From positions 1-64,000 of the forward strand of contig CAYTBT010000002.1 in NCBI GenBank assembly GCA_964436125.1: DNA of 64,000 nt, written 5' to 3'. The DNA is from CAYRFF01 sp964436125. Lineage in GTDB: Bacteria; Bacteroidota; Bacteroidia; Chitinophagales; Saprospiraceae. The translations under genes were made by a program, and so were the position numbers. Positions 27,248 to 37,204 of the stretch are shown piece by piece (within the stretch, counting starts at the first letter, position 1; every line of letters begins with the position of its first letter). Below the pieces are notes generated by a model. It did no database searches and was not told where the DNA came from. It worked only from the letters and a program-made list of their open reading frames with translations.

Positions 27248-27322
27248 GCTCTATCGTAAATTCACGCTGTTGAAGGACTATATTGAGAAAAATACACAGT
27301 CGGAGCCCTATTGAGCACTCAT

Positions 27323-27715
27323 TTATGCATCTAGAATATCCGGCAAATTTTCTCCCTCGGGGATAAATTTTATAGAAATTGAATTAACGCAGTGTCTGGT
27401 GTTCTTTGCTGTGTATTTTTCACCGGTAAAAACATGACCGAGATGTCCACCACAATGCGCACAGAGAATCTCGGTACGGCGCCCATCGGCATCCATAACT
27501 CTTTTCACTACTCCTTCCTTGATTTCATCATCAAAAGAAGGCCACCCACAATGAGCCGTAAATTTATCATCAGCTGTATATAGTGGAGTATTGCATTGTC
27601 GGCAGATATAAGTACCCTTTCTATCTTCTGTAAAGTATTCACCGCTATAAGGTCTTTCTGTCCCTTTATTCAGGATAATATGTTCTTCAATCTCTGTAAG
27701 CTTATTGTATGCCAT
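27323..27715 (-). CDS. msrB: peptide methionine (R)-S-oxide reductase
   Basis: 130 aa. Reduces methionine-R-sulfoxide in proteins using thioredoxin. Structural zinc is held by two CxxC pairs (ICRQCNTPLY and CAHCGGHLGHVF). The catalytic Cys is in RHCVNSISIKF, and HCGWPSF is the substrate pocket. The frame is open 48 codons further upstream to 27859, but the extra part is not MsrB-like and overlaps a decayed repeat (27795-27871), so the ATG at 27715 (MAYNKLTEIEEHI) is chosen. The DUF6607-like gene lies upstream on the same strand but 316 bp away. Confidence 0.95.
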   Translation of the reverse strand: MAYNKLTEIEEHIILNKGTERPYSGEYFTEDRKGTYICRQCNTPLYTADDKFTAHCGWPSFDDEIKEGVVKRVMDADGRRTEILCAHCGGHLGHVFTGEKYTAKNTRHCVNSISIKFIPEGENLPDILDA

Positions 27716-27794
27716 GATTTTATCTCTTGTGTAAATTAGCAACATATATAGGACCACAAAATGTTGAGAAGTTATCGTGATTTTATCCATTATT

Positions 27795-27871
27795 CCCAAA
27801 ACATCCAGTACATCAGAGGCGTACACGGTAAAAGTGCAAAAGTAAGTGTCAAAAGCCACAGAAGGTAAGGG
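27795..27871 (-). repeat. decayed half of a 173-bp foldback element
   Basis: CCCAAAACATCCAGTA matches the right terminus of the intact elements (reverse strand CCCAAAACGTGCAATA). A 20-bp insert with CAGAGGCGTACAC follows, then about 44 bp aligning to the right arm with a few mismatches and one indel, including CAAAAGCCACAGAAG without change. The other half is absent. Confidence 0.7.
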
Positions 27872-28031
27872 AAACCTTAGTTCTGGGGACGATATAAACT
27901 AGCTAATGACAGAGGTCTCAGCAGAGCCGAGACTTCATTCAGTCATATTTCTACGCATACACCTCTGTATCGTTGTTTATTGAGGGTAAATGCAATTATT
28001 TCTTTCCTTGACTGATAGTCTATGAACTTAG

Positions 28032-28943
28032 CTATCCTTTATAGCCTATCAGATGCTCTGATAGCATTGCTTTTATTGCAGTCTGTGCCTCGTCTTGTAC
28101 ATAATTCTCCCCACTGAATTTTTCAGCAAGCTCAAACTGGCCAAAATACTGCCCTTGATCATCCTGGATATTAATAAGATCTTCCTTTTCAATAATCTCG
28201 CTCCAGATATCACGTACATCTGCCCAAAAGGCTTTCCTTTCATTCCACCACTCCATTGTCTTGCTTGTGTCGTACTCCTTCGGGGTGAATCTTTCAAGTC
28301 CTTTCTCCAGGCATATCAATGTATCTTCATTATTCTCATCGCGATAAATCTTCTCATTGTCTTGTTCTAGCAACCATGAACCATCGTCAAATATCTCAAT
28401 ATGAGAATTTCTTCTGAGTACATTGTAATCATCTCGCTGCGTAATCTCACGCCGTGGAAGTGCGGCATCTGCAGTGCTTTCCCAGAAGTGTCTGCCATCA
28501 ACGTGAACCCATGTGCCATACCCTTCATACCTAGGACAATCATCCACTTGATACACTTTCTGCGTCCAAGTTCCTTTTGCCTCTTCCGGACTTATATAAG
28601 TCTTTTTCCATTCGTGATCCTTGACAAGACTTAAAATCTCTCGATTCTCATATAGCCAGTCTTGCCTCCAGTGCTTAATTACCTTATTCCCTACATATAA
28701 GATGTGTTGAATAGAAATCTTCTCTTCCGAATCTTCAAGGATAAAAGCCAATTCTTTTGCTTGTGAGAAATGCCGGTCGCGATATTCATAATCCTTTATG
28801 GGAGAAAATGTCTCGGCAAATTTAAAGCTAACCTTATAATTGCCCGCTAGCGACCTGATAAGATTGCGCTCATATTCTTGCTTCTCTTCTGGTGTGACAA
28901 AGTTAATCGTATCAGCTTTGGGCTCTGCAATTATTGAATTCAT
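28032..28943 (-). CDS. DUF6607-like protein
   Basis: 303 aa, no signal peptide seen at the chosen start. The sequence is rich in Trp, Tyr and charged residues with pairs such as HWRQDWLYENRE, GTWVHVDGRHFWES and DDGSWLLEQDNEKIYR, and it resembles the DUF6607 family as I remember it. The beta-rich layout suggests a lipocalin-like or calycin-type barrel, but that is inference. Function is unknown. Start ATG 28943 (MNSIIAEPKADTINF); the N-terminal 12 residues are short for a signal sequence, so if it is exported the true start may lie elsewhere. Confidence 0.65.
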   Translation of the reverse strand: MNSIIAEPKADTINFVTPEEKQEYERNLIRSLAGNYKVSFKFAETFSPIKDYEYRDRHFSQAKELAFILEDSEEKISIQHILYVGNKVIKHWRQDWLYENREILSLVKDHEWKKTYISPEEAKGTWTQKVYQVDDCPRYEGYGTWVHVDGRHFWESTADAALPRREITQRDDYNVLRRNSHIEIFDDGSWLLEQDNEKIYRDENNEDTLICLEKGLERFTPKEYDTSKTMEWWNERKAFWADVRDIWSEIIEKEDLINIQDDQGQYFGQFELAEKFSGENYVQDEAQTAIKAMLSEHLIGYKG

Positions 28944-29451
28944 CGTATTCTATTTTAACTGTATAACTTAATATTTAGACTCACATCTCTTTTTACCACC
29001 TTATGCATTATTCTCTCTTGATAAATCGGAGATTGTCATAAATCCGTAACAAATATACAATCTTTATTTAGACAGAGTAAAAATAGGGTAAAGATTTCTG
29101 AGAATTATTTCGACATATTATATATCAGATCAGGAATGGCCGATTTCTTAATCATCCTGTGGCATAAGCCATAAACAATGTACCATATCTGCATAGAATC
29201 TTTATCTAGTAAAAGCTAGAGCTATCCGCTTCAAGTATAAAGGAGGAACAGAAATTGTCTAGAATATTTTTAAGCCCTTATACTCGACCGCTCAATATAC
29301 TACCCATATTCTCCAGTTATTTTATAAAGAATCTATCGTAGTGGAGGAGATTTCTCTATTGTTCAAGCTTTTTCAATAATATAGAATTGCTAAATTCCTT
29401 TCCTGAAAGGCATACATATTATTGAAAGTTGTTATATTTACCTTTCTAAAA
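28944..29451. other. intergenic between divergent genes, no feature seen
   Basis: 508 bp, AT-rich. I see no gene, repeat copy, hairpin with U-run or confident promoter box apart from a loose TACCTTTC at 29439-29446 just before the next start. Confidence 0.4.
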
Positions 29452-31371
29452 ATGTCAGATAAAATTATCTCCATATTATCCGGATCACCCGATCGATTTT
29501 TTAACATTTCACTCGGGCTTATGATAAGTTTAATCCTTATCATATATGGACAGTCCATTAGTTACGACTATACTGTCGATGATGCCATTGTCATATCTGA
29601 AAATATGTATGTTCAAGAAGGCATTTCAGGCATACCCGGCTTATGGTCGCACGATACTTTTCAAGGTTTCTTTAAAGATCCCGATACTGAAAATCTTGTC
29701 TCCGGTGGGAGGTACCGACCATGGACACCCACCTTATTTACGATAGAGCAAGCTATATTTGGGGAAAAGCCCTGGGTAGGACATCTATTCAGCATTCTCA
29801 CAGCAATAGCTGCCATCGCACTTTTTATGCTTGTCATGAAAAATCTCCTTACTCAGCGACTAGGCAAGAAAGCGGCGGTTTATATCGCAAGCATCTCCGG
29901 CTTAATCTTTGCAGCACATCCCGTACATACAGAAGTCATCGCCAATATCAAAAGCAGGGATGAATTATGGGTTCTCCTTGCATCCTTTCTTGTCCTACTC
30001 CTGATGACCTTAAGAAAGATTCCACATATCTTGAAGTCGATAGGAATTGCCTTATGTGCATTTATTGCAATGATGAGCAAGGAAAATGCCCTCTTTCTTC
30101 TTATTACTCTGCCACTATTCTATGCGTGGGCATATAAGCTCTCATGGAAGCAAATCCTTACAGAAAGTCTTCCTATATGCATAGCAATCGGCATAGCACT
30201 GATTATCCGCCTTCAAGTGGTAGGTCTCCTTCCCGGAGAAAGTTCACAAGAACTGATGAATAATCCATTTCTGAAATGGACAGGAAGCAAGTACATTCCA
30301 TTTAATCTGAGCGAACGCTATGGAACCGCCTTTTCAAGCCTCTTGACCTATCTCAGGCTTTACTTATTTCCATATCCCTTAACTCACGATTATTATCCCA
30401 GGCAGATTCCTACGGCAACGCTCGGCAACTGGCGTTCTTTATTGTCTATTCTGCTTTACAGTCTGATAACAATAGGTATGATTCTCAGCTATAAGAAAAG
30501 GAGATTTGTGAGTATTTCACTCTTTCTCTTCCTATTCACACTTCTACCCGTATCCAATCTCCTTTTCCCTATCGGGACATTGGCCTCCGAGCGCTTTTTA
30601 TTCATTCCTTCCCTCGGATTGAGCCTTGCGATTGCCTATGGCATATATTATGCACCGCGACATTTGCGTAAGCTGATAAATTATATAATTCCGTTTATCC
30701 TTATCATCTTTACTATCCTCGGATTCCAGAGAACACAGGCCTGGAAAAATAACTTTACTCTTTTTTCCACGGATGTGAAAACTTCTTCAGCTTCCGCAAA
30801 AATGAATAATGCTATGGCCGGTGCACTACTCGATAAAGCCGGTGAAGCCGATAATAAGGAAGCACAGAAAAAGCTGGCAAAAAAAGCCTTAAAATATGCT
30901 GACAAAGCCATTGAAATTCATCCTACCTATAAAAATGCCTATCTCCTCCGCGGTAATAGTTACTTTTACCTCCACGACTGGGAGAAAGCCATACACAATT
31001 TTAATATTGCCCTACAACTCGACCCGGCCTTTACAGATGCCTTGAACAATAAATTTATATGTCTGAGAACTGCAGGTCGATTTTACGGAGAGCAGAAGCA
31101 CAATCTCCGGAAATCTGCAATATTGCTGAAGCAAGCACTTGCTATACGACCACGAGATTATGAGACATTGAGGCTCATGGGCGTAAACCAGGGCATCCAG
31201 AGAAAGCACAGGCAAGCAATTCATTACTTCAAAAAGGCGTTACAAGTAAGTAAAAGAAAAGAACATCCCGGAATCATCAAAAATCTAGGAATTGCATACG
31301 CCGGACTAGGCATGCAAGACTCTAGTCAATATTACTTAACTTTATATAAAGAACTAAAGGCTCAGAAATAA
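29452..31371 (+). CDS. TMTC-like GT-C membrane protein with TPR repeats
   Basis: 639 aa from ATG 29452 (a TTG ten codons upstream is also open). About ten membrane segments. The first periplasmic loop begins with the Asp pair typical of GT-C transferases (TVDDAIVISEN), then GGRYRPWTP, the pattern of DUF1736/TMTC proteins, which in animals O-mannosylate cadherins. The C-terminal 200 residues are TPR repeats (for example KALKYADKAIEIHP, WEKAIHNFNIALQLDP, RQAIHYFKKALQV). A role in O-glycosylating secreted or surface proteins is attractive given the nearby T9SS proteins, but it is inference. Next gene starts 5 bp downstream. Confidence 0.85.
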   Translation: MSDKIISILSGSPDRFFNISLGLMISLILIIYGQSISYDYTVDDAIVISENMYVQEGISGIPGLWSHDTFQGFFKDPDTENLVSGGRYRPWTPTLFTIEQAIFGEKPWVGHLFSILTAIAAIALFMLVMKNLLTQRLGKKAAVYIASISGLIFAAHPVHTEVIANIKSRDELWVLLASFLVLLLMTLRKIPHILKSIGIALCAFIAMMSKENALFLLITLPLFYAWAYKLSWKQILTESLPICIAIGIALIIRLQVVGLLPGESSQELMNNPFLKWTGSKYIPFNLSERYGTAFSSLLTYLRLYLFPYPLTHDYYPRQIPTATLGNWRSLLSILLYSLITIGMILSYKKRRFVSISLFLFLFTLLPVSNLLFPIGTLASERFLFIPSLGLSLAIAYGIYYAPRHLRKLINYIIPFILIIFTILGFQRTQAWKNNFTLFSTDVKTSSASAKMNNAMAGALLDKAGEADNKEAQKKLAKKALKYADKAIEIHPTYKNAYLLRGNSYFYLHDWEKAIHNFNIALQLDPAFTDALNNKFICLRTAGRFYGEQKHNLRKSAILLKQALAIRPRDYETLRLMGVNQGIQRKHRQAIHYFKKALQVSKRKEHPGIIKNLGIAYAGLGMQDSSQYYLTLYKELKAQK

Positions 31372-31376
31372 GATTT

Positions 31377-34313
31377 ATGAAATTACGATACCTTTTTCCT
31401 TGTACCATATTCTTCCTTCTCGCTCAAGTAGGGATAAGTCAGAATTTTAACCTTTTAAGCTCACAATCCCAAGCAGAGTCAGAGTGGGTCGATTCCGTAT
31501 TTGCTGAATTATCAACTACGGACAAGATAGCTCAGATGATGATGCTCAGAGCCTTCTCCAATGGAAAAACCTCCAATGTCAAGCACCTAAAAGCAATATT
31601 GCGCAAGTATAAAATAGGCGCGCTCTGTTTCTTTCAAGGCAATCCGCAACGACAAGCGGAATTAACGCGCACCTATCAAGAAATGAGCAATATCCCATTA
31701 CTCATAGGTATGGATGCAGAATGGGGACTCGGTATGCGCTTTAAGGAAGATGCTATTTCCTTCCCTCGACAGATGACACTGGGTGCTGTAAGGGACAAGA
31801 AGAAAATCTACCAGATGGGCTATACGATAGGGAAGCAATTAAAGATGATAGGGGTACATCTGAACTTTGCCCCCGTCGTTGACATCAACACCAATCGCAA
31901 TAACCCCGTCATAAACACAAGGGCATTTGGAGATGAACGCGAGCGTGTCGCGGAGTACGGAATTGCATATATGCGCGGGCTTCAGGATGCGGGAATTGCT
32001 GCTTGTGCCAAGCATTTTCCCGGACACGGCGACACCAAGGTTGATAGCCATAAGGATCTACCCGTTATACCTTACAGCCGTGAACGTCTCGACAGCATTG
32101 AACTCTATCCATTTAAGAAGATTATTCATGCCGGCGTAGAATGCATTATGGTTGCACATTTAAATATCCCCGCTTATGAAAAACGAGAAGGATATCCTAC
32201 AACACTTTCTCCGGCTGTAGTTTCAGGCTTATTAAAGCGCGATCTCCATTTCAAAGGCCTCGTAATTACCGATGCAATGGAAATGAAAGCCGTCACTAAG
32301 TACTTTGAAGATGGAGAGGCAGAGGCTCTCGCTATTATGGCCGGAAACGATATGATATGCCTTCCGGCAAATGTCGAGGAGGCCATCACCATGATTAAGA
32401 AATATATCAAGGCCGGGAAAATACCTATTTCTCAGATTAATCAATCTGTCAAGAAGATATTGAGGCTGAAATACCGATTAAAACTGAATATCGATCCATT
32501 CCCAAGTCAGTTTACAGAGAAAGATATATTCAACCCCAATGCAATCGCATTAAAAAGGGCTTTGATTGCAGAAAGTATCACACTTGTAAAAAACGATGAT
32601 AATATTGTCCCCATCCATCGCGTCAATGATGTGCTCACTGCTACCGTGGGATTCGGGCATAAGAATATCTCGACATTTCAACGCCGACTTTCGGATTATT
32701 CAAGAGTCATTCACTTTACCTCCGGTAAATATCCGACGGAAGCTCTTGAAGACAAGCTACTCGATCAAGCTCGCGATATGGACATCTTTATTGCGGCATT
32801 CCACGATATAAGTAAGCATCCGTCAGAGAATTTCGGTATATCAGAAGAAGCAATTGACCTGTTGAAAAAGATTCAGAGGAAAACCAAACTCATCGTCGTG
32901 CTATTCGGCAGTCCCTACGCTACAGCCTTATTTGAAGATTTTGATAATGTCATCGTGGCTTATCAAGACGATAAAATTACGCAAGACCTCACAGCGCAGG
33001 CCCTTTACGGTGCGATACCGATAAAAGGCAGGCTTCCGGTAACGGCTTCGAGCGATTTTAAACACGGAACAGGCATAATTGTGTCTTCACTGAAGAGATT
33101 GGGCTATGCTATCCCTGAGAGTGTCGGAATGAGTAGTGATACGCTCAAGCTTATCGACAGCCTTATGGCGGAGATGATAGAAGAAAAAGCATCGCCTGGT
33201 TGCCAGGTACTCGTCGCGAGGAATGGGAAAATAGTGTATTATAAAGGATTCGGCACACACACTTACAAGGGGAAGATTCCGGTCCTCACCTCTGACATCT
33301 ACGATGTTGCTTCCATCACCAAGACGGCTGCAACAACAATTTCTTTAATGCGGCTTCAAGATGAGGGACGTATTAATGTCAACGATACCCTTGGAAAATA
33401 TTTTACGCCTGCACGAGGAACCAATAAAGGTTCTCTCGTCATCAAAGATATCCTTTCACATACCTCAGGACTTATACCGTGGATCCCATTTTATGTAAGT
33501 ACTCTCAACAGTAACGATATGCCCGATCCACTTATCTACCATAAAAAACAGTCGAGGAAATACAGTGTTCATGTCGCCGATCACTTGTGGATGAAGAAAA
33601 GTTATCAAGATAGTTTTATCCGGGAAATACTTGATTCTCCCATCAAGACACCGGGAGAATATGTGTATAGCGACCTGGGCTTGATTATGCTCGGTGAAAC
33701 GATCAAGGAAATAACGGGCTTGCCACTGAATAAATTTGCCAATAAAGTTTTTTACGCTCCCCTAGGCTTAAAAAATACCGTTTTCAATCCCTACAAGCAC
33801 TACACAATGGGAAATATTGTCCCTACTGAGGATGACGATTATTTCCGATATCAATTGATCCACGGCTATGTTCACGATATGAACTCTGCTATCCTCGGTG
33901 GAGTAGCAGGTCATGCCGGCCTTTTTACCAATGGGCATGACCTCGCCGTCATCTATCAGATGCTGCTCAATTGCGGTTATTACGGTGGAATGCGCTACCT
34001 TAATGAAGAAACCGTTAAGCTGTTTACGCACCGAGTTCCCGGCTCAAGTAGAAGAGGCATTGGCTTCGACATGAAGCAGCTCGACCCCAATGAAGGAATG
34101 AACCTCTCACCACTTGCATCGGAAAAAGCATTTGGGCACCTGGGCTTTACAGGTTGTGCGGTCTGGGCAGATCCGGAATACGATTTAATTTACATCCTCC
34201 TATCCAATAGGGTTAACCCGACAATGGAGAATGAAAAATTTGTTCATCATAATTACAGACCGCGGGTACAATCCATCGTTTATCGTGCTATAAAAGGCGG
34301 AGAATCTTCTTGA
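31377..34313 (+). CDS. GH3 beta-N-acetylglucosaminidase fused to a serine beta-lactamase-type domain
   Basis: 978 aa, signal peptide (about 1-21). Residues about 40-370 are a NagZ-type glycoside hydrolase family 3 domain: K212-H213 in AKHFPGHGDTKVDSHKDLP, and the nucleophile Asp299 in VITDAMEMKAV. A GH3 C-terminal alpha/beta domain follows (about 390-580). From about 590 to the end is a beta-lactamase/PBP4-like domain with S646-I-T-K649, Y764-S-D766 and HLGFTG. The pairing of a murein amino-sugar hydrolase with a penicillin-binding-type hydrolase suggests peptidoglycan turnover in the periplasm. Such fusions are known in Bacteroidota. The permease gene starts 1 bp after the stop. Confidence 0.93.
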   Translation: MKLRYLFPCTIFFLLAQVGISQNFNLLSSQSQAESEWVDSVFAELSTTDKIAQMMMLRAFSNGKTSNVKHLKAILRKYKIGALCFFQGNPQRQAELTRTYQEMSNIPLLIGMDAEWGLGMRFKEDAISFPRQMTLGAVRDKKKIYQMGYTIGKQLKMIGVHLNFAPVVDINTNRNNPVINTRAFGDERERVAEYGIAYMRGLQDAGIAACAKHFPGHGDTKVDSHKDLPVIPYSRERLDSIELYPFKKIIHAGVECIMVAHLNIPAYEKREGYPTTLSPAVVSGLLKRDLHFKGLVITDAMEMKAVTKYFEDGEAEALAIMAGNDMICLPANVEEAITMIKKYIKAGKIPISQINQSVKKILRLKYRLKLNIDPFPSQFTEKDIFNPNAIALKRALIAESITLVKNDDNIVPIHRVNDVLTATVGFGHKNISTFQRRLSDYSRVIHFTSGKYPTEALEDKLLDQARDMDIFIAAFHDISKHPSENFGISEEAIDLLKKIQRKTKLIVVLFGSPYATALFEDFDNVIVAYQDDKITQDLTAQALYGAIPIKGRLPVTASSDFKHGTGIIVSSLKRLGYAIPESVGMSSDTLKLIDSLMAEMIEEKASPGCQVLVARNGKIVYYKGFGTHTYKGKIPVLTSDIYDVASITKTAATTISLMRLQDEGRINVNDTLGKYFTPARGTNKGSLVIKDILSHTSGLIPWIPFYVSTLNSNDMPDPLIYHKKQSRKYSVHVADHLWMKKSYQDSFIREILDSPIKTPGEYVYSDLGLIMLGETIKEITGLPLNKFANKVFYAPLGLKNTVFNPYKHYTMGNIVPTEDDDYFRYQLIHGYVHDMNSAILGGVAGHAGLFTNGHDLAVIYQMLLNCGYYGGMRYLNEETVKLFTHRVPGSSRRGIGFDMKQLDPNEGMNLSPLASEKAFGHLGFTGCAVWADPEYDLIYILLSNRVNPTMENEKFVHHNYRPRVQSIVYRAIKGGESS

Positions 34314-34314
34314 T

Positions 34315-35532
34315 ATGCCATTACCTGTAAAAATAGCACTGCGTTATCTATTCGGGCCCAAGTCAAGCAATGTTATTAACTTAATAACTGCACTATCAAT
34401 CCTGGGTTTAACCATAGGAACTGCAGCTATTTTACTTGTACTTTCAGTTTTTAATGGGCTAGAAGTTACTTTGTTAAAGCTTTTTAATCCCTTTAATCCC
34501 GACTTGAAGATTGAAAAGAAGATCGGAAAGACATTTGAGCTTGACTCCATAAGATTTCAAGATGCATTGCATATTCAAGGTGTCAAAGCCATAAGCAGGT
34601 CCCTAGAGGAAATCGCACTGTTTCAGTACCAAGACCAGACAGTTGTGGCTTATGTAAAAGGTGTTGATGGGAACTTTACCGATGTTTCCGACCTGCCGGA
34701 GCGACTTATTGCCGGTAAATTTAAGCTGAAAGATAGCCATGCATTTTATGCTGTAGCCGGCCTCGGAATAGCCAATAAACTCGGCTTGAATATCAAGAAT
34801 AAATTCCTTCCGATCACCGTCTATTCTCCACGTGAACAGCGAGGCATAGGAATCGGTAGGCCTGTAAAAGAGGAAGCTATCTATCCGAGCGGCGTTTTTT
34901 CTATCCAACAGGAATTTGACAATAAGTATGTCGTTACCGACCTTGAGCTTGTACAAGATTTACTCAATGAAGCCGGCAGAGCATCTTCTCTTGAAATTAA
35001 AACGGATAGCCTTGCCGATATTCACGAGGTGCAAGCAGCACTGAAAGCCCTCTACGGGGATGCTTATACCGTGAAAGATCAATATCAACAAGAAGCTGAA
35101 TTCTTCCGTTTAATGAATATTGAAAAATGGATTGGATTCCTAATCCTGATATTTGTGGCAGGGCTTATTGCCTTTAACATGGTCGGTGCCATGTGGATGA
35201 TCGTCCTTGATAAAAAGAAGGATATAGGAATTCTACGCGCCATGGGGATGAGAAGAAAACAGATAGGCCATATTTACCTCTGGCTGGGAGGCATGATTTC
35301 CGGAATTAGCTTTATTGCCGGCTTGATTATCGCCCTAGGATTATATGGAGGACAGAAATACTTCGGCTGGGTGAAAGTGCCGGAATCATTTGTCATGCAG
35401 ACTTATCCGGTTGAAATGCGTTTCTCAGATATTGTCCTTACTTTTATTATCATAACGGCAATCGGAATTCTCGCAAGTATTCCAGCAATGCGCAGAGCAC
35501 GGCAAATAGACTTTAATCGGAATACCGCATAA
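34315..35532 (+). CDS. LolC/LolE-type ABC transporter permease
   Basis: 405 aa. One N-terminal membrane segment (INLITALSILGLTIGTAAILLVLSVFNGLE), a large periplasmic domain (about 50-260), then three membrane segments to the end. The cytoplasmic coupling region DKKKDIGILRAMGMRRKQI is typical of FtsX/LolE/MacB-type permeases. It starts 1 bp after the glycosidase stop codon, so it is translated with that gene. No ATPase gene is adjacent; the partner would be encoded elsewhere. LolCE-like transport of lipoproteins is the family's known role. Confidence 0.9.
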   Translation: MPLPVKIALRYLFGPKSSNVINLITALSILGLTIGTAAILLVLSVFNGLEVTLLKLFNPFNPDLKIEKKIGKTFELDSIRFQDALHIQGVKAISRSLEEIALFQYQDQTVVAYVKGVDGNFTDVSDLPERLIAGKFKLKDSHAFYAVAGLGIANKLGLNIKNKFLPITVYSPREQRGIGIGRPVKEEAIYPSGVFSIQQEFDNKYVVTDLELVQDLLNEAGRASSLEIKTDSLADIHEVQAALKALYGDAYTVKDQYQQEAEFFRLMNIEKWIGFLILIFVAGLIAFNMVGAMWMIVLDKKKDIGILRAMGMRRKQIGHIYLWLGGMISGISFIAGLIIALGLYGGQKYFGWVKVPESFVMQTYPVEMRFSDIVLTFIIITAIGILASIPAMRRARQIDFNRNTA

Positions 35533-35679
35533 ATAAATGCTCTTTATAAACCAGCTTTATCCATATAATTGGGAACAAAAACAGGGATATTTCTTTTATC
35601 AAATATAAGAATCAGAAGAAAAGGCAACACAAGTAAAAAGACATATAACTGCGGGAGAATACCGCAAAAAAACACAATT

Positions 35680-36852
35680 ATGTACAGAAATTTCTATTTA
35701 GCTCTATGCGCGCTGTTATTCCCTGTCCTTCTTCATGCTCAAGGCATAAAATTCTTTGAGGGAACATGGGAAGAAGCACTCCATAAATCGGAATCGGAAG
35801 GCCTTCCGATTTTTCTCGATGCTTATGCTTCATGGTGTGGACCGTGTAAATATATGGCAAGCAATGTCTTTACCAAGGAACGAGCCGGTGAATACTTCAA
35901 TAGCCACTTCATCAATATGCAGATCGACATGGAAAAGGGAATCGGTCCTGAACTAGCAAGAAAATACCACGTAAGAGCCTATCCTACTCTCCTTTTCATC
36001 TCTGCTGATGGCGAGATTATACAGAGTGCTGTGGGTGCTATGGATGTCAATGAACTATTGAAGCTCGGGGCACTTGCCTTCAGCAAATACGATGAAAATT
36101 CCGTGTATCGCATCGCTTATGAAGAGGAAGGGAAACGCGACTATGAAACCGTATATGGCTATCTGCTGTCCTTGAGAAAGAGTAACAAATCTACCGTGAA
36201 AGTCGCCAATGATTACCTCCATTCTGAACCGGAACTAAGTAAGGAGCAACGCATTAACTTCGTCTTCGCCGCAGCTTCTGAAGCTGATTCAAGACTATTT
36301 GATGAGGCGATTAAGTATAAAAATGCCCTTATTAAGCAAAATGGACGCGACAAATACGAGGAATGGATGATGGAGGCGGTTTTTAACACCGTAAAGAAGG
36401 CTGTAAAGTTTCAATATAAACCTCTAATGACAGACGCCGTTCAGAAAATCTCAAAATTTGCCGGAAGTAATGCCGATTTATATAAAGCTCAGGCTGAAAT
36501 GCTTTACTATGCACTTGTCAATGATAATGCTGCGTATCTGAAAGCCGCTCAAGCTTATCACAACAGCTTGCAAAATCCGAGTTTAAAGAAAAATCTGAAA
36601 CTGGCACAAGACATGCTCAACAATTTTAACAATGAGAAAACGCGCGATCTTGCAATGGAGTTTATCCAAGAATCCTGGAACGGGTCACAAGATGCGCAGA
36701 CTTTAATTGATGCCGCGCAATTCTGCGTCCAGTGTTATTCCTTTAAGCTAGCTTCTGCAATCCTCGTCCACGCAGGACAAATAGATGAAAAAGTAAAAAA
36801 TGAGCCTCAATTCAAGGCGCTGCATAGAAAAATTGAAAATTCACAAGGATAA
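35680..36852 (+). CDS. exported thioredoxin-fold protein
   Basis: 390 aa. Signal peptide MYRNFYLALCALLFPVLLHAQ, then a thioredoxin-like domain (about 22-135) with the redox motif in YASWCGPCKYMASNVF and the cis-Pro in VRAYPTLLF. The remaining 250 residues are helical, TPR-like, without further motifs. The family reduces or isomerises periplasmic disulfides; the abundant Cys-rich secreted proteins in the window are plausible clients (inference). I use ATG 35680 because an upstream in-frame extension from 35569 has no signal-like features and would bury the signal peptide. Confidence 0.88.
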   Translation: MYRNFYLALCALLFPVLLHAQGIKFFEGTWEEALHKSESEGLPIFLDAYASWCGPCKYMASNVFTKERAGEYFNSHFINMQIDMEKGIGPELARKYHVRAYPTLLFISADGEIIQSAVGAMDVNELLKLGALAFSKYDENSVYRIAYEEEGKRDYETVYGYLLSLRKSNKSTVKVANDYLHSEPELSKEQRINFVFAAASEADSRLFDEAIKYKNALIKQNGRDKYEEWMMEAVFNTVKKAVKFQYKPLMTDAVQKISKFAGSNADLYKAQAEMLYYALVNDNAAYLKAAQAYHNSLQNPSLKKNLKLAQDMLNNFNNEKTRDLAMEFIQESWNGSQDAQTLIDAAQFCVQCYSFKLASAILVHAGQIDEKVKNEPQFKALHRKIENSQG

Positions 36853-37204
36853 ATTGAATAAATCGGCCATAGTAATTCTGGATATTATTGTCTCTTATTA
36901 CAATTTCTCCATTCTACCTCTTACTTTTGGCACAGAATGCTCAAGTGGCGTTAAACAGAACAAATATTTGCCGCAAGGCAGTATATTATAAAAAGAAGCA
37001 ATGCCACGGAGATTATGATTTTATTAATAGAATAAACGATGTCAAAATGAACAAAGCCAAATACTTTTTATACATTTGGCCGCAATAAATTGCGCAAGGC
37101 GTTGAATCTAAAGGACCGGCGACAGAGGAATTACCCCGACTTGTCGGTCTCACAGAACCACGCCGGGACTACGTACACAAGCATCACCATAAAGACATAA
37201 AATA
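36853..37204. other. intergenic upstream of desaturase
   Basis: About 350 bp without a gene. GACCGGCGACA (37113-37123) and TGTCGGTC (37142-37149) can pair imperfectly just before the desaturase gene; a regulatory role is possible but unsupported. Confidence 0.4.

Noticed and set aside
27716..27859. 48-codon N-terminal extension of msrB
   Set aside because: It is unlike any MsrB sequence and overlaps a decayed repeat; the internal Met gives the normal length.
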